A stretch of DNA of 64,000 bases from B46-G9 sp964581175 (GCA_964581175.1 CAZONI010000010.1:9333-73332), one strand, 5' to 3'. Counted from the stretch's first letter, positions 30,957 through 40,663 are shown. The notes: generated by a model from the sequence alone, not told the origin. Made by a program: numbers and translations.

Positions 30957-32240
30957 ATGGCTGACCAAAACGAAGGGAAAATGGGCCTCTGGGCCATCGT
31001 AGCGATCGGGATCGGGGGCATGGTGGGCGGCGGCATCTTTGCGGTGCTGGGCCTCGCGGTGCAGCTCGCGGGCGGCGGGACTCCGGCGGCTTTCCTGATC
31101 GCGGGGATTGTGGCCATGCTCACGGCCTACTCCTATGCCCGCCTGTCGGTACATGTTCCCAGCCAGGGAGGGACGGTAAAATTTCTGGATCAGGCCTTCG
31201 GGGTCGACCTGTTTACCGGCGGCATCAACAGCCTGCTCTGGATCAGCTACATCGTGATGCTGGCCCTGTATGCATACGCCTTCGGCAGTTACGGGGCCAC
31301 CTTTTTCGGCAAAGGCGTCCTGGTGAAACACCTCCTGATCAGTGCCGGCATCCTGATCCCGGCGGTCCTGAACCTGTTCAGCGCCAACCTGGTGGGAAAG
31401 GCCGAAACCTATATTGTAGCCATCAAGCTGGCAATCCTTCTCTTCTTTGTGGCCGTTGGCTTTGCAGGCATCGATGCCGGCCGGCTGGCCCCGGCACACT
31501 GGGCCTCATCGTTACACCTGGTTGCCGGCGGCATGATTATTTTCCTGGCTTACGAAGGCTTTGAACTGATCGCCAACACCGCTCAGGACGCACGCGACCC
31601 GAAGAAGACCCTGCCGCGCGCCTTCTACACTGCGGTCGGATTTGTGATCCTGCTGTACATCCTGGTCGCGGCGGTCTCGGTGGGTTCGCTGCCGGTGCAC
31701 AAGATCGTGGAAGCCAAAGACTATGCCCTGGCGGCCGCGGCACGCCCCTTCCTGGGACATGCCGGCTTCGTCATGATAGCCATCGCTGCGGTGTTATCCA
31801 CCTTCTCGGCAATTAATGCCACGCTGTACGGTTCGGCGCGTCTCAGCTATACCATTGCCAAGGAAGGGGAACTGCCGAAGTTCCTCGAAGACCGCGTCTG
31901 GAATAAGCCCGTCGAAGGGCTGATCATCACCACGGTGCTCTCCCTGCTGCTGGCCAACCTCGGCGACCTATCCAGCATCTCCATGATGGGAAGTGCCGGT
32001 TTCCTGATCATCTTTGGGACGGTCAACGCCGCGAACGTAAAGCTGGCTGATAGCACCAGGAGCCGGAAATGGATCTCCGCGGCAGGAGTGGTCGCGTGTG
32101 CCATCGCCCTGGCCGCCCTGATCTGGCAGACCGCCACGACCTCTCCCACACACCTCTGGGTTCTTGCCGGGATGCTGTTCCTTTCCTTCGGTATCGAGCT
32201 GGGTTATCGCCAGTACCGGCGCCACGAAATACGCATATGA
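30957..32240 (+). CDS. APC-family amino-acid permease
   Basis: 427 residues from the second of two ATGs (GGAG 5 bases upstream). About twelve membrane spans. The first carries the unwound substrate site IGIGGMVGGGIFAVLGLAVQ, and span 6 carries IIFLAYEGFELIANTAQDAR. The order and spacing match the APC (amino acid-polyamine-organocation) family; the substrate is probably an amino acid or amine. The next gene (HtrA-like) is on the same strand 84 bases downstream, so they may share a transcript. Confidence 0.88.
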   Translation: MADQNEGKMGLWAIVAIGIGGMVGGGIFAVLGLAVQLAGGGTPAAFLIAGIVAMLTAYSYARLSVHVPSQGGTVKFLDQAFGVDLFTGGINSLLWISYIVMLALYAYAFGSYGATFFGKGVLVKHLLISAGILIPAVLNLFSANLVGKAETYIVAIKLAILLFFVAVGFAGIDAGRLAPAHWASSLHLVAGGMIIFLAYEGFELIANTAQDARDPKKTLPRAFYTAVGFVILLYILVAAVSVGSLPVHKIVEAKDYALAAAARPFLGHAGFVMIAIAAVLSTFSAINATLYGSARLSYTIAKEGELPKFLEDRVWNKPVEGLIITTVLSLLLANLGDLSSISMMGSAGFLIIFGTVNAANVKLADSTRSRKWISAAGVVACAIALAALIWQTATTSPTHLWVLAGMLFLSFGIELGYRQYRRHEIRI

Positions 32241-32324
32241 TATCAACATTCACATCCGGGCGGAAAGAAACCCACCCGGTTTTCAAAAGACAGGCCGTGT
32301 CATCAGGAAGGTAAGGTGAGGAGA

Positions 32325-33404
32325 ATGAAAAGATGGCCTTTCATAACCTTTGTGGCTGCTTCGGCGATCGCATGTTCGACAATAGCGAAGGCAAGATCTG
32401 ACTGCACTACACCGATCCCGGAACTCTTTCGCCAGGCTTCTCCGTCAGTTGTGTCCATCTCGGCGGTTACGGTCAATCCATTCAGCGCCAAAAAAAGATT
32501 CAGCATTTCCGCGGGATCGGGTGTGATCGTCAGTGCTGAAGGGATCGTGCTGACCAATTCACACGTGGTTTTCGGACGGCGGGGAATTATGGTAACGCTG
32601 GACGACGGTGATACGGTACGGGGTAAATTTCTGGGGGCGGATCCAATCCTGGATCTTGCTGTTCTGAAGATTCCGGTCCCCTCCAAGGGCCTCCCCGTGG
32701 CGCAACTGGGTGACTCGGACGCATTGCGGGTCGGGGAAGAGGTCATAGCCATAGGAAATCCATTCGGGCTTGAACAGACTCTTACCCGCGGCGTGGTCTC
32801 GGGCATAAACCGCATTCTGCCCGTTTCCCCCATGAGTCGAATGCTCCCGCTTATTCAAACTGACGCGGCTGTCAATCCGGGCAATTCCGGAGGGCCGCTC
32901 CTGGATCGCTGCGGAAAAGTGGTCGGGATAAACAGTTCAATATTGGCTGAGGCTGAAAATATTGCCTTTGCCATTCCTATCAATGTTGCCAAGAGGGTCC
33001 TCCCACAATTGATCACGAACGGGCGGATTATTCGTCCGTGGCTGGGCATTACCGGCAGCCTGATCAAGGCGAGCGAACTGGGGGAATTGTTCAATCTGCC
33101 GTTTGTTGATGGGTTTCTTGTCGAAACGGTAGTTCCTGGAAGCCCTGCAGAGAAGGCCGGATTGCGCGGGGGCTGGTTACCGATAAAAGTTGCCGGAGAT
33201 GAGTACCTGTTCGGAGGTGATATTATCACCACCGCCAACGGGGTGGCACTTTACAGTGATGAGAAGTTGGAGAAGTTTGTGCAGTCCTTGAAGATCGGAG
33301 ATAAAGTGCGGCTGGAGATATTTCGAAACGGGGAGGAACTCAAGGTTGAATTCAACATTATAGAAAGGCCCCTCCTGCCGGGGGATTTGTTGCCGGAGGG
33401 TTAG
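32325..33404 (+). CDS. HtrA/DegP-like serine protease with one PDZ domain
   Basis: 359 residues from ATG 32325 (AAGGTGAGGAG). A signal peptide (FITFVAASAIACSTIA) sends it to the periplasm. The catalytic triad is His in TNSHVVFGRRG, Asp in DPILDLAVLKI and Ser in TDAAVNPGNSGGPLLD. A single PDZ domain follows (WLGITGSLIKASELGELFNL, then LVETVVPGSPAEKAGLRGG). It acts in periplasmic protein quality control. The stop codon TAG coincides with the first bases of a terminal-inverted-repeat element (33403-33546), so the original C-terminus may have been longer. Confidence 0.92.
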   Translation: MKRWPFITFVAASAIACSTIAKARSDCTTPIPELFRQASPSVVSISAVTVNPFSAKKRFSISAGSGVIVSAEGIVLTNSHVVFGRRGIMVTLDDGDTVRGKFLGADPILDLAVLKIPVPSKGLPVAQLGDSDALRVGEEVIAIGNPFGLEQTLTRGVVSGINRILPVSPMSRMLPLIQTDAAVNPGNSGGPLLDRCGKVVGINSSILAEAENIAFAIPINVAKRVLPQLITNGRIIRPWLGITGSLIKASELGELFNLPFVDGFLVETVVPGSPAEKAGLRGGWLPIKVAGDEYLFGGDIITTANGVALYSDEKLEKFVQSLKIGDKVRLEIFRNGEELKVEFNIIERPLLPGDLLPEG

Positions 33405-33546
33405 CCCCAATACTGTTCACTTAAGGCCCGAGAAGGCATGCCCAGCTCGGGCAAATCCCCCCAACCCCATTTGGCACAATAATAAAAGGGGGGCGAGGGA
33501 GGATTTCTCCCGGTCGAGGCTTAAGTAGACAGTGTTGGGGCTAGCC
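33403..33546. repeat. MITE-like element with about 26-bp terminal inverted repeats
   Basis: Left end TAGCCCCAATACTGTTCACT continuing TAAGG; right end in reverse TAGCCCCAACACTGTCTACT continuing TAAGC. The element is 144 bases, with no coding capacity, and begins at the stop codon of the HtrA-like gene. Confidence 0.6.
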
Positions 33547-33629
33547 CGCATTTTTCACAGGCAATCGACGGGAGTAGAATTGGATTTCGCGGGCTGATTT
33601 GCCTCCCGGCGCTTTCTTCCGGTGCCGTC

Positions 33630-33968
33630 CTACTTGGCGGCTTTTTGCGAGTTCATCAGGTAATCGGCCAGGGCTTTTCGATCGCTGTCGGACAGGGCCC
33701 TGGTTTTTTTAATGTATGTTTTCATCACCGCTCCTTTTCCAGGTCTTATGATGGGCTCCGACTCGCCGTTAAGGAAGCCTATTAATCGTTCTTCCTTTCC
33801 CTGGTACCCTTGGGCAATCTCTTTCAGAGACGGGGTGCCCGTGCCTTTGTCCAACTTGTGGCATATTCCACAGTGATGGGAGTTGAAAATAGACTTTCCT
33901 TCCTCTGCCGCGACATTTATCGGGAGGAAAACCAGCGATACCATCATAATCATGATTAATTTCTTCAT
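33630..33968 (-). CDS. Periplasmic class I cytochrome c
   Basis: 112 residues. A signal peptide (MKKLIMIMMVSLVFLPINVA, cleaved after AAA/AEE) is followed by one haem-binding motif CGICH in NSHHCGICHKLDKGTGTPSL. The distal Met ligand is likely in GKGAVMKTYIKK, as in small c-551-type cytochromes, and the C-terminal helix is SDSDRKALADYLMNSQ. It is an electron carrier in the periplasm. ATG 33968 has AAGGAGGTCAG directly upstream. Neighbours give no clear partner. Confidence 0.88.
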   Translation of the reverse strand: MKKLIMIMMVSLVFLPINVAAEEGKSIFNSHHCGICHKLDKGTGTPSLKEIAQGYQGKEERLIGFLNGESEPIIRPGKGAVMKTYIKKTRALSDSDRKALADYLMNSQKAAK

Positions 33969-34014
33969 CTGACCTCCTTATTATCCTACCTCGGGTTCTG
34001 AATAAGCTATCCGG

Positions 34015-34065
34015 TGCGGCATAGCCTTTGGTCTCTGACCTGCCCACAGGACCAGGTTTTCTGAG
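34015..34065. repeat. Partial copy of a dispersed repeat
   Basis: GCGGCATAGCCTTTGGTCTC, then TGACC and GGACCAGGTTTT, closely matches CGGCATAGCCTTTAATCTCT at about 37498 and a further copy near 51940. Confidence 0.5.
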
Positions 34066-34196
34066 ACAGAGCGTGTCAAAGAGGCGCAGAGCCTTGGGGC
34101 TGCACAGTACGTGAAAAAACCGTATTCTCTGGAACGCATGGGTGTTGCTGCCATAAATGAGCTGCATAGATAAGGGTTGTTTGTGTCCCTTTGGGC

Positions 34197-35441
34197 TCAG
34201 AGGCTCACCAGTGCCTGGTCCAGGTCGGAGATGAGGTCCTCCGGGTTTTCCAGGCCCACCGAGAGCCGGATCAACCCGTCGTGGATGCCCGCCGCAGCCC
34301 GCTCTTCCGGGCTCATGTGCTCGTGGGTGATGGTCGGCGGGTGCATGCAGATGGTGCGGCTGGTACCGAAGGTGACCGCGTGTACGATCAGCCGCAGACT
34401 GTTCATCAGCCTGGCAGCGCCCGGAATGCCGCTCGGGGCTACGAAAGACAGAAGTCCCCCGTGTCCGCTCATCTGGCGGCAGGCCAGTTCATGCTGCGGG
34501 TGATCGCGGAGCCCCGAATAATTCACGTGGCTGATTTTGGGGTGGGCCGCAAGGAACCCGGCCACCTCGAGGGCGTTGTCGCTGTGACGCCGCATACGCA
34601 TGGAAAGGGTTTCCAGGTACTGGAGCACCAGGAACGCCTCCAGGGGCGACACGACGGACCCCAGGAACTCGGTGGTGTTCCAGCGAATGTCTTCCACGAG
34701 GGGCTCGGGCCCGACGATAGCGCCCCCGATAACCGTGGCGTTTCCGGACAGAAACTTGGTGAGGGACAGGAGCACGATATCCGCGCCCAATTCCATGGGG
34801 CGCTGCAGGGCTGCGGTGGCGGTGGTATTGTCCACCATCAGGGGCGCCCCTTTGGCGTGGGCCGCGTCTGCCACGGCCCGGATATCCGTGACGAAGAGGC
34901 AGGGGTTGCTGGGGGTCTCGACCCAGACGAGCTTGGTCCGTTCGTCGATAAGCGCGTCCCATGAGGACGGGTCTCCGGGATCTTCAACGAAACGAAAGAC
35001 CACATGACAGCGCTCGGGAAAAATCGTGGCAGCCTGCTTGTATCCCTCACCGAAAATATGCAGGGACGTCACAACATTATCGCCCGGGCGGGCGATGGTG
35101 AAAATCAGGTTGAACAGGGCCTGGGACCCGGACCCCGCAGTCACGCAGGCCTCGCCGCCTTCCAGCGCCGCAAGCCGGTCTTCGAGAATCGTATTGGTCG
35201 GCGTCCTGGTGCGACCGTAGACGGGACACGGGATGGTGTCAAAGGTCTCGTAGGGAAACGTCATCGACTGCACGATGGGAGGCACAAAGGAACGGAAAGG
35301 CTCACGCGTAGCAGCCGGATCGAACCCGGTGTGAAGGGAACGGGTTTCGAATCCCAGGTGGGCATCTCTCGCTTCGGGTTTTTTCGCCTCCGGATCGTAG
35401 ACCCACGGGGCGCGCATGAAAAAAGGTTTCTTCCAGTCCAT
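34197..35441 (-). CDS. Cys/Met metabolism PLP enzyme (methionine gamma-lyase/cystathionine lyase type)
   Basis: 414 residues from ATG 35441 (GGAG 6 bases upstream). Fold-type I PLP enzyme: VYGRTRTPTNTILEDRLAAL, cofactor loop TAGSGSQALFNLIF, PLP-binding Asp in APLMVDNTTATAAL and Schiff-base Lys in LLSLTKFLSGNATVIGG. The Lys motif differs from the common 'SATKY..GHSD', so the substrate is uncertain; the reaction may be gamma-lysis or replacement on a sulfur amino acid. It is 135 bases downstream of an MttB-family gene on the same strand, and a link to methylthio or methylamine metabolism is possible but not shown. Confidence 0.85.
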   Translation of the reverse strand: MDWKKPFFMRAPWVYDPEAKKPEARDAHLGFETRSLHTGFDPAATREPFRSFVPPIVQSMTFPYETFDTIPCPVYGRTRTPTNTILEDRLAALEGGEACVTAGSGSQALFNLIFTIARPGDNVVTSLHIFGEGYKQAATIFPERCHVVFRFVEDPGDPSSWDALIDERTKLVWVETPSNPCLFVTDIRAVADAAHAKGAPLMVDNTTATAALQRPMELGADIVLLSLTKFLSGNATVIGGAIVGPEPLVEDIRWNTTEFLGSVVSPLEAFLVLQYLETLSMRMRRHSDNALEVAGFLAAHPKISHVNYSGLRDHPQHELACRQMSGHGGLLSFVAPSGIPGAARLMNSLRLIVHAVTFGTSRTICMHPPTITHEHMSPEERAAAGIHDGLIRLSVGLENPEDLISDLDQALVSL

Positions 35442-35576
35442 GACCATCTCCTGTCAACATCCTTCCAGGCCGGAACCGAACGAAATTACTACCCGACTCG
35501 GCCCCGGAGCCCAAGTGATGTCGTCTGGTTCAGTTGTCTTCAGAAAAGGATCAGACGCCCTTTTCCGCTCCTCTTA

Positions 35577-37037
35577 TCACCGCTTCTTCCTGGAATTGGT
35601 CCAGTTCTGCTCTCTCGCAACTATCCCGGCGATGTCCTGCTGCACCTCCGCCGGCAGGGGCTCCACTTCGTGGCTTTCCAGGATCCTGTCCACCTTCTCC
35701 GCCGCCAACTGCTCCATGGTCTTTCTGCCGCGTTTATCCCACTGGGCATATCCGCCCTTGTCCATCAGGGTCGAGTAAAACGGCTCCCGCAAATGGCGCA
35801 TGGTGTGGGGATGCTGGAGATAATTGCCGGTTGGACCCAGTTCCTCGACCACGTCCAGAGCCAGCGTCTCTTCGCTCACCTCGACGCCCCGCGTGGCCGC
35901 GCGCAGGAAGCCTATAAATTCGTTGGCCATCACCAGGAGCTGCAAAGATCCCTGGAGTCCCGAGTCCATGAATCCCACGTCGTGGACAATGTTCGCCCCG
36001 TGCAGGAGCGCCGTCATCAGACTCAAAGTCGTCTCGAAACCGCACTGCTGGTCCAGAACCTTCGCATCCGTTGAACCTCCCAGGCCGAACACCGGCAGCT
36101 CGTAGTACTTTCCCATGGAGGTCGGCACCCCCTGCTCGTCGGCAAGTACGTAGTTTCCCACCATGGTCTTCAGATTGTACGGCCCGCCGTTCCAGCCCGG
36201 AACCGCCACGGGCGTCCCGGGGCCCACCAGCTGGGAGAGCACGATCCCCAGTAAAATTCCCGCGTTCATGGTCGCCATGCAGCCTGCCGTGGTGGACGGC
36301 GAATTCACCCCGCCCGCGTTCAGCGGAATGTAGGTCATGGGCAGCCCCTTTTCCGCCAGATACATGCACTTTTGAAGCGCCTCGGCGTTGGCCACGAGTC
36401 CGGACGTCACGTTGATGTAGCAGGCCGCAAACGGCTTTTTCCGAAACGCCTCGGCACTTCCGGCCACCGCCTCGCACATTTCCACCGCCGCCTTGCAGCC
36501 TTCGAAGTCGGGCGCCACGTAGACAATGGGCTTCACCGTGTTGTTGAGCATCACCTGCATCTGATAGCGGTCGTAGATCTGCTGGTCCACGTCCTTGGGC
36601 AGAAACAGGCTCATGACAAAATCCAACTCCGGCAGGGCATCCATCATCCGAGCCGCCGCCGCCACATCAGAGAGTGCCGGCTCGCGGCGCTGTCCGGTCA
36701 CATGGTCCAGCACGTTCAGGCAGTCCGAGCCCCCGCCGAAGTGAGTGTTGTAATCGCACGCCCGAATCGCCGTCCGGTCCCCCCTGCGGTCGTACAGGGT
36801 CATTCGTCGGGGCACACGCCGGAGGGCCTCCTCCACCATGTACTCCGGGATGCGCACCCGAATACCTTCGACACGAGCACCCGCCCCTGCGAGGATCTCT
36901 ATCGCCTTTTCGTCATGCACGTCGACGCCGACCCGCTCCAGCACCTCGAGCGATGCCAGGTGAATGCCGCGGCACTCGGCCTCCCCCATTCGTTGATAAT
37001 GAGCACTCGTCATGCTCCTGCCATGCGTACAGATCAT
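35577..37037 (-). CDS. MttB-superfamily methyltransferase (non-pyrrolysine)
   Basis: 486 residues from ATG 37037 (GGAGGT 7 bases upstream). TIM-barrel of the trimethylamine methyltransferase family: ASLEVLERVGVDVHDEKAIE, then FGGGSDCLNVLDHVTGQRRE, MTYIPLNAGGVNSPSTTAGC, GGSTDAKVLDQQCGFETTLS and a C-terminal LGPTGNYLQHPHTMRHLREP. No in-frame TAG is present, so it is one of the members without pyrrolysine, several of which demethylate glycine betaine or other quaternary amines onto a corrinoid protein. No corrinoid protein gene lies in the window. A second family member is divergent from it. Confidence 0.88.
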   Translation of the reverse strand: MICTHGRSMTSAHYQRMGEAECRGIHLASLEVLERVGVDVHDEKAIEILAGAGARVEGIRVRIPEYMVEEALRRVPRRMTLYDRRGDRTAIRACDYNTHFGGGSDCLNVLDHVTGQRREPALSDVAAAARMMDALPELDFVMSLFLPKDVDQQIYDRYQMQVMLNNTVKPIVYVAPDFEGCKAAVEMCEAVAGSAEAFRKKPFAACYINVTSGLVANAEALQKCMYLAEKGLPMTYIPLNAGGVNSPSTTAGCMATMNAGILLGIVLSQLVGPGTPVAVPGWNGGPYNLKTMVGNYVLADEQGVPTSMGKYYELPVFGLGGSTDAKVLDQQCGFETTLSLMTALLHGANIVHDVGFMDSGLQGSLQLLVMANEFIGFLRAATRGVEVSEETLALDVVEELGPTGNYLQHPHTMRHLREPFYSTLMDKGGYAQWDKRGRKTMEQLAAEKVDRILESHEVEPLPAEVQQDIAGIVAREQNWTNSRKKR

Positions 37038-37635
37038 TCGTGAGACCTCCGTCTCTGCCTTCCGTACTCGATTCCGCCGGTATTCGCGGCCTCCCGGATG
37101 CAGGGCGCCGTTCGCTCCCCGAACCATCCTGGGCCCGGCCTTCGGGTGGAGCCGGTCCGCCTGTTCATGGGGGAATCCGGCACCTGCACGAGCGATTCCA
37201 TCGATTGCCGAGAGCTTCTAGCATACCGCTGAAAAAGAGAAAAGTAAAATGTGCAGCAGCTCAAAGATGCGGAGATCCGAGTCCGGAGGGTCCGGCTTTG
37301 GGCCGCCCCTGGAAGGGGCTATAGCCGCCGATAGGTGACCATACAGAGAATTCAGAAGTCAGGATACAGGAGCCAGGAGCCAGGAGAATCTTGAAGTCGC
37401 TTTGCTCCAACAGTTTTATACTATTGCTTGAGCAATAGCGAAACCTTTATTCTGGATTCTGAATTCTGACTCCTGGATTCTTCGTCAGAATATCACGGCA
37501 TAGCCTTTAATCTCTGACATGACACCCATGACCAAGTTTGGGAATGCACAATAAAGACGAATTGTCGTTGTATTTCACTGTGGTCCCTGATATACGCTAA
37601 TTTCCGTTGAATATCAGAAGCAAGGAGCGCCCGAC
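37038..37635. other. Divergent intergenic region, mostly repeat
   Basis: No supported gene. It carries the dispersed repeat 37285-37530 and should also hold the promoters of the two divergent MttB-family genes; none is clear. Confidence 0.5.
37285..37530. repeat. Dispersed repeat with internal inverted segments
   Basis: Contains GGTCCGGCTTTGGGCCGCCC, CTGGAAGGGGCTATAGCCGC, then ATTCTGAATTCTGACTCCTG and CACGGCATAGCCTTTAATCT. The same order of segments is found at 51825-52015, with a partial copy at 34015-34065. AGAATTCAGAAGTCAGGATA (about 37340) is inverse to the later TCTGAATTCTGACTCCTG. Confidence 0.55.
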
Positions 37636-39045
37636 ATGGAAATCCGCGCTGCGGCCCTCATCGAAAGCGATCTGGAACGCCTTCACCAGCAGGCCCTGGA
37701 ACTGCTCGAACGCCACGGTATTCGGCTGCTCGGCGAAGCAGCGCGACAGCGATTTGCGGATCACGGCGCCCGGGTAGAGAATGATCGGGTCCGCATTCCC
37801 GTTTCGCTGTCCGAGGAAGCTCTGAAGACGGTGAAGGAATCTTTTTCGGTCGGCGCCCGGAACCCGGAACGCAGCGTCCAGGTGGGAAAGCATTTCCCTC
37901 CGGTCTACGGACCCGCCGCGGGCGTGGTCAAGGTGAGTGATGCCGAAAACGGCCGACGTCCGGCCTGTATGGTGGACGTTCAAAACTTCCTGAAGCTTGC
38001 CCACACAAGCCCGCATGTACAGCTCTCGGCCGCCGGCATGGTGTACCCGACCGATGTTCCCCCCCGCGCCGCCCTCTACCTCCAGATGCTTCACGCCATC
38101 GAATTGAGCGACAAGCCCTTATTCGCCCTGACCGGGGATGCCCGGATCGCGGCGGACACCATCGAGATGGCCCGCATTGCCACGGGGGCGCAGTACGACC
38201 ACTTTGCACTTGGGGTGGCAGATTGCCTCTCCCCCATGGCCTGGGATGACAATACACTGGAGTCCATCAGGGTGTTTGCGGAGAAAGATCAGCCGTGCAT
38301 CATCACTTCATGCTCCATGGCCGGTTTTACCTCCCCTATCCGTCTCAGGGAAACCGTGCTCCAGAATCACGCGGAAATCCTGACGGGGATTATCTGGTCC
38401 CAGATGGTCCACCCCGGCGCTCCGGTCATCTACGGCAATACCTCTTCCATGGCCGACATGCACACCATGGGGCTGGCCATCGGTGCGCCCGAATACGTCC
38501 TGATCTCGACGGCGGCCGTCCAACTGGCCCGGTTGGTGGGAGTTCCGTGCCGCACAGGAGGAGGACTGACGGATGCCAAGGTGGTGGATGCCCAGGCCGG
38601 CATCGAATCCACTTTCAATCTCCTGTTCACGGAAATCAACCATGTGGACCTGGTGCTCCAAGGCATCGGTGTCATGGAATCGTTCGCAACGATCAGTTAC
38701 GAAAAATGGATGATGGACGAGGAAATCCGGGAACGGATTCTCCGCCTGATGAAAGGGCTCAATGCATCGCCTGCGGACGCGGTCGAAATCATCGGGGAGA
38801 AAGGCCCGGGCGAGGATTTCATGATGGACCCTTCCACCCTGTCCTGTTTCCGCAGCGAGCATTATTATCCCCCGCTGTCCGACCGCTCAGGCTGGGACAA
38901 ATGGAAAAGGACCGGCATCTCGTTTGAGGCACGGGCCACTGCAGCTTGGAAGCGCCGCCTGGAATCCTACCAGCAACCGGAGATCGAAGCCCCCATCAGG
39001 AGGGAGCTGCAGCAATTGCTGAAGCATAGACAAGTCCTCACGTGA
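37636..39045 (+). CDS. MttB-superfamily methyltransferase, second member
   Basis: 469 residues, ATG 37636 (AAGGAGCGCCC). Same barrel as the divergent gene: QQALELLERHGIRLLGEAAR, then FPPVYGPAAGVVKVSDAENG, then IIWSQMVHPGAPVIYGNTSS, RTGGGLTDAKVVDAQAGIES and a C-terminal PSTLSCFRSEHYYPPLSDRS. No in-frame TAG. It is clearly diverged from the first member, so it probably has a different methyl donor. Followed at 52 bases by glpA on the same strand; the relation to glycerol phosphate is not obvious. Confidence 0.87.
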   Translation: MEIRAAALIESDLERLHQQALELLERHGIRLLGEAARQRFADHGARVENDRVRIPVSLSEEALKTVKESFSVGARNPERSVQVGKHFPPVYGPAAGVVKVSDAENGRRPACMVDVQNFLKLAHTSPHVQLSAAGMVYPTDVPPRAALYLQMLHAIELSDKPLFALTGDARIAADTIEMARIATGAQYDHFALGVADCLSPMAWDDNTLESIRVFAEKDQPCIITSCSMAGFTSPIRLRETVLQNHAEILTGIIWSQMVHPGAPVIYGNTSSMADMHTMGLAIGAPEYVLISTAAVQLARLVGVPCRTGGGLTDAKVVDAQAGIESTFNLLFTEINHVDLVLQGIGVMESFATISYEKWMMDEEIRERILRLMKGLNASPADAVEIIGEKGPGEDFMMDPSTLSCFRSEHYYPPLSDRSGWDKWKRTGISFEARATAAWKRRLESYQQPEIEAPIRRELQQLLKHRQVLT

Positions 39046-39097
39046 GATGTCTTTGTGAGTTGGAAATTTGAAATCGCCGTTGACGGAAGAAAAGGTT

Positions 39098-40663
39098 ATG
39101 GAGGGCGGGAATAGATCTTCTTTGGACACCCAGGTCCTGATCATAGGCGGCGGAGCTACAGGGACCGGCCTTGCCCGGGACCTGGCCCTGCGGGGCATCC
39201 GATGCATCCTGGCTGAAAAGGATGATCTTAATGCCGGGGCATCCGGCAGGAACCACGGCCTGCTGCACAGCGGCGGCCGCTACGTCTCCCATGATCAAGT
39301 ATCGGCCGTAGAATGCCGGGAAGAGGGTGACCTTCTCAAGCGCCTCGCGCCCCAGTGCATCGAAAAGACCGGAGGCCTTTTTGTTGCCGTGGAAGGTGAT
39401 GATGAGGCATATATCTCGAAGTTCCCCCTGTGGTGCGCCCAATGCGCAATCTCCTTTCAGGAACTTACCCCCAAAGAAGCCCGGGACAGGGAACCGGTCC
39501 TCTCAGACCGCGTGATCGCGGCGTTTGCCCTGAAAGACGCCTCGATCGATCCCTTCCGGTTGTCCCTGGAAAACGCGGCCCATGCCCGGAACCTCGGCGC
39601 CATCCTTTTGCGGTATACCCAGGCGACGCAATTCGATCTGAAGCAAAACAGCATACATAATGTTCATCTTCTGGACAGGCAGTCCAACAGGGAAAGGCAG
39701 GTGACCGCCGATGTCGTGGTAAACGCCGCCGGCCCGTGGGCGGGCGGTATTGCCGCCCTTGCCCGTATCCCTATGCGCATGCTCTATTCCAAGGGCACTC
39801 TTCTTGTCACATCCCACAGGCTCACGGAACGGGTCATAAATCGACTGCGCCGGGCGTCCGACGCCGACATCCTGGTTCCCGGCGGAACCGTTTCCATTTT
39901 GGGCACCACATCCGTCCGGATCCCGACCCTGGATGTGATCCGTCCGACTGTGGACGAAGTGGACCGTATTGTAGAGCAAGGGTCAGCAATGGTCCCGGTT
40001 TTGGAAAGTGCCCGGTACATCAGAGCCTACGCCGGAGTCAGGCCCTTGGCTCGGATGGAAAGCGGGGAAGACGACAGGTCCGTGAGCCGGGGCTTCACCG
40101 TCTTTGACCACGAAAGGGACGGTGTAAAAAATTTCATCACCATTACGGGCGGAAAGCTGACCACCTACCGGCTCATGGCTGAAAAAGCCGCCGACCTGGT
40201 TTGTCGTAAACTGGGGATCTCTACCCCCTGTCTGACCCGAACCGTGCCCCTTCCCGCAACAGAGACCTGCGGATGGTCTTATCCGGACTCTGCTCCAAAA
40301 GCCTATATGAAAATGCACGACCCCAAGGACGTCCTGCTCTGCGAGTGCGAAATGGTGCCGAAAAGTGTTGTGGACAGCATCACGGCGTCTATCCTCCAAC
40401 AGGGAGGATCACCGAGTTTTGAATCAGTTGCCCTTCGCAGCAGGCTTGGCAAGGGGTCCTGCCAGGGGACATTCTGCAGCATAAGAACCGATGCCCATAT
40501 GCTTGAAAAGGGCGAACTCTCTCCTGAGCGAGGAATGGGGCATCTCAGGGAGTTTCTCAACGAGCGCTGGAAGGGGCAGCGCCCCATACTCTGGAACGGA
40601 CAACTGGCTCGCGCCGAGTTCCTGGAAGCCCTGCATTGCGGGCTGCTCGGACTGGAGCTGTAG
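39098..40663 (+). CDS. glpA: Anaerobic glycerol-3-phosphate dehydrogenase subunit A
   Basis: 521 residues from ATG 39098. The FAD-binding N-terminus is VLIIGGGATGTGLARDLALR, followed by NAGASGRNHGLLHSGGRYVS and NAAGPWAGGIA. The C-terminal extension holds a BFD-type [2Fe-2S] site: LLCECEMVPKSVVDSI, then GKGSCQGTFCSIR (four Cys). The enzyme oxidises glycerol 3-phosphate to dihydroxyacetone phosphate and passes electrons to quinone through GlpB and GlpC. GlpB is encoded next. The TTG start at 39068 is less likely because an in-frame ATG with GGAAG lies downstream. Confidence 0.92.
   Translation: MEGGNRSSLDTQVLIIGGGATGTGLARDLALRGIRCILAEKDDLNAGASGRNHGLLHSGGRYVSHDQVSAVECREEGDLLKRLAPQCIEKTGGLFVAVEGDDEAYISKFPLWCAQCAISFQELTPKEARDREPVLSDRVIAAFALKDASIDPFRLSLENAAHARNLGAILLRYTQATQFDLKQNSIHNVHLLDRQSNRERQVTADVVVNAAGPWAGGIAALARIPMRMLYSKGTLLVTSHRLTERVINRLRRASDADILVPGGTVSILGTTSVRIPTLDVIRPTVDEVDRIVEQGSAMVPVLESARYIRAYAGVRPLARMESGEDDRSVSRGFTVFDHERDGVKNFITITGGKLTTYRLMAEKAADLVCRKLGISTPCLTRTVPLPATETCGWSYPDSAPKAYMKMHDPKDVLLCECEMVPKSVVDSITASILQQGGSPSFESVALRSRLGKGSCQGTFCSIRTDAHMLEKGELSPERGMGHLREFLNERWKGQRPILWNGQLARAEFLEALHCGLLGLEL

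Noticed and set aside
35577..39045. Pyrrolysine in the MttB-family genes
   Set aside because: Neither frame has an in-frame TAG before its end, so both are non-pyrrolysine members.
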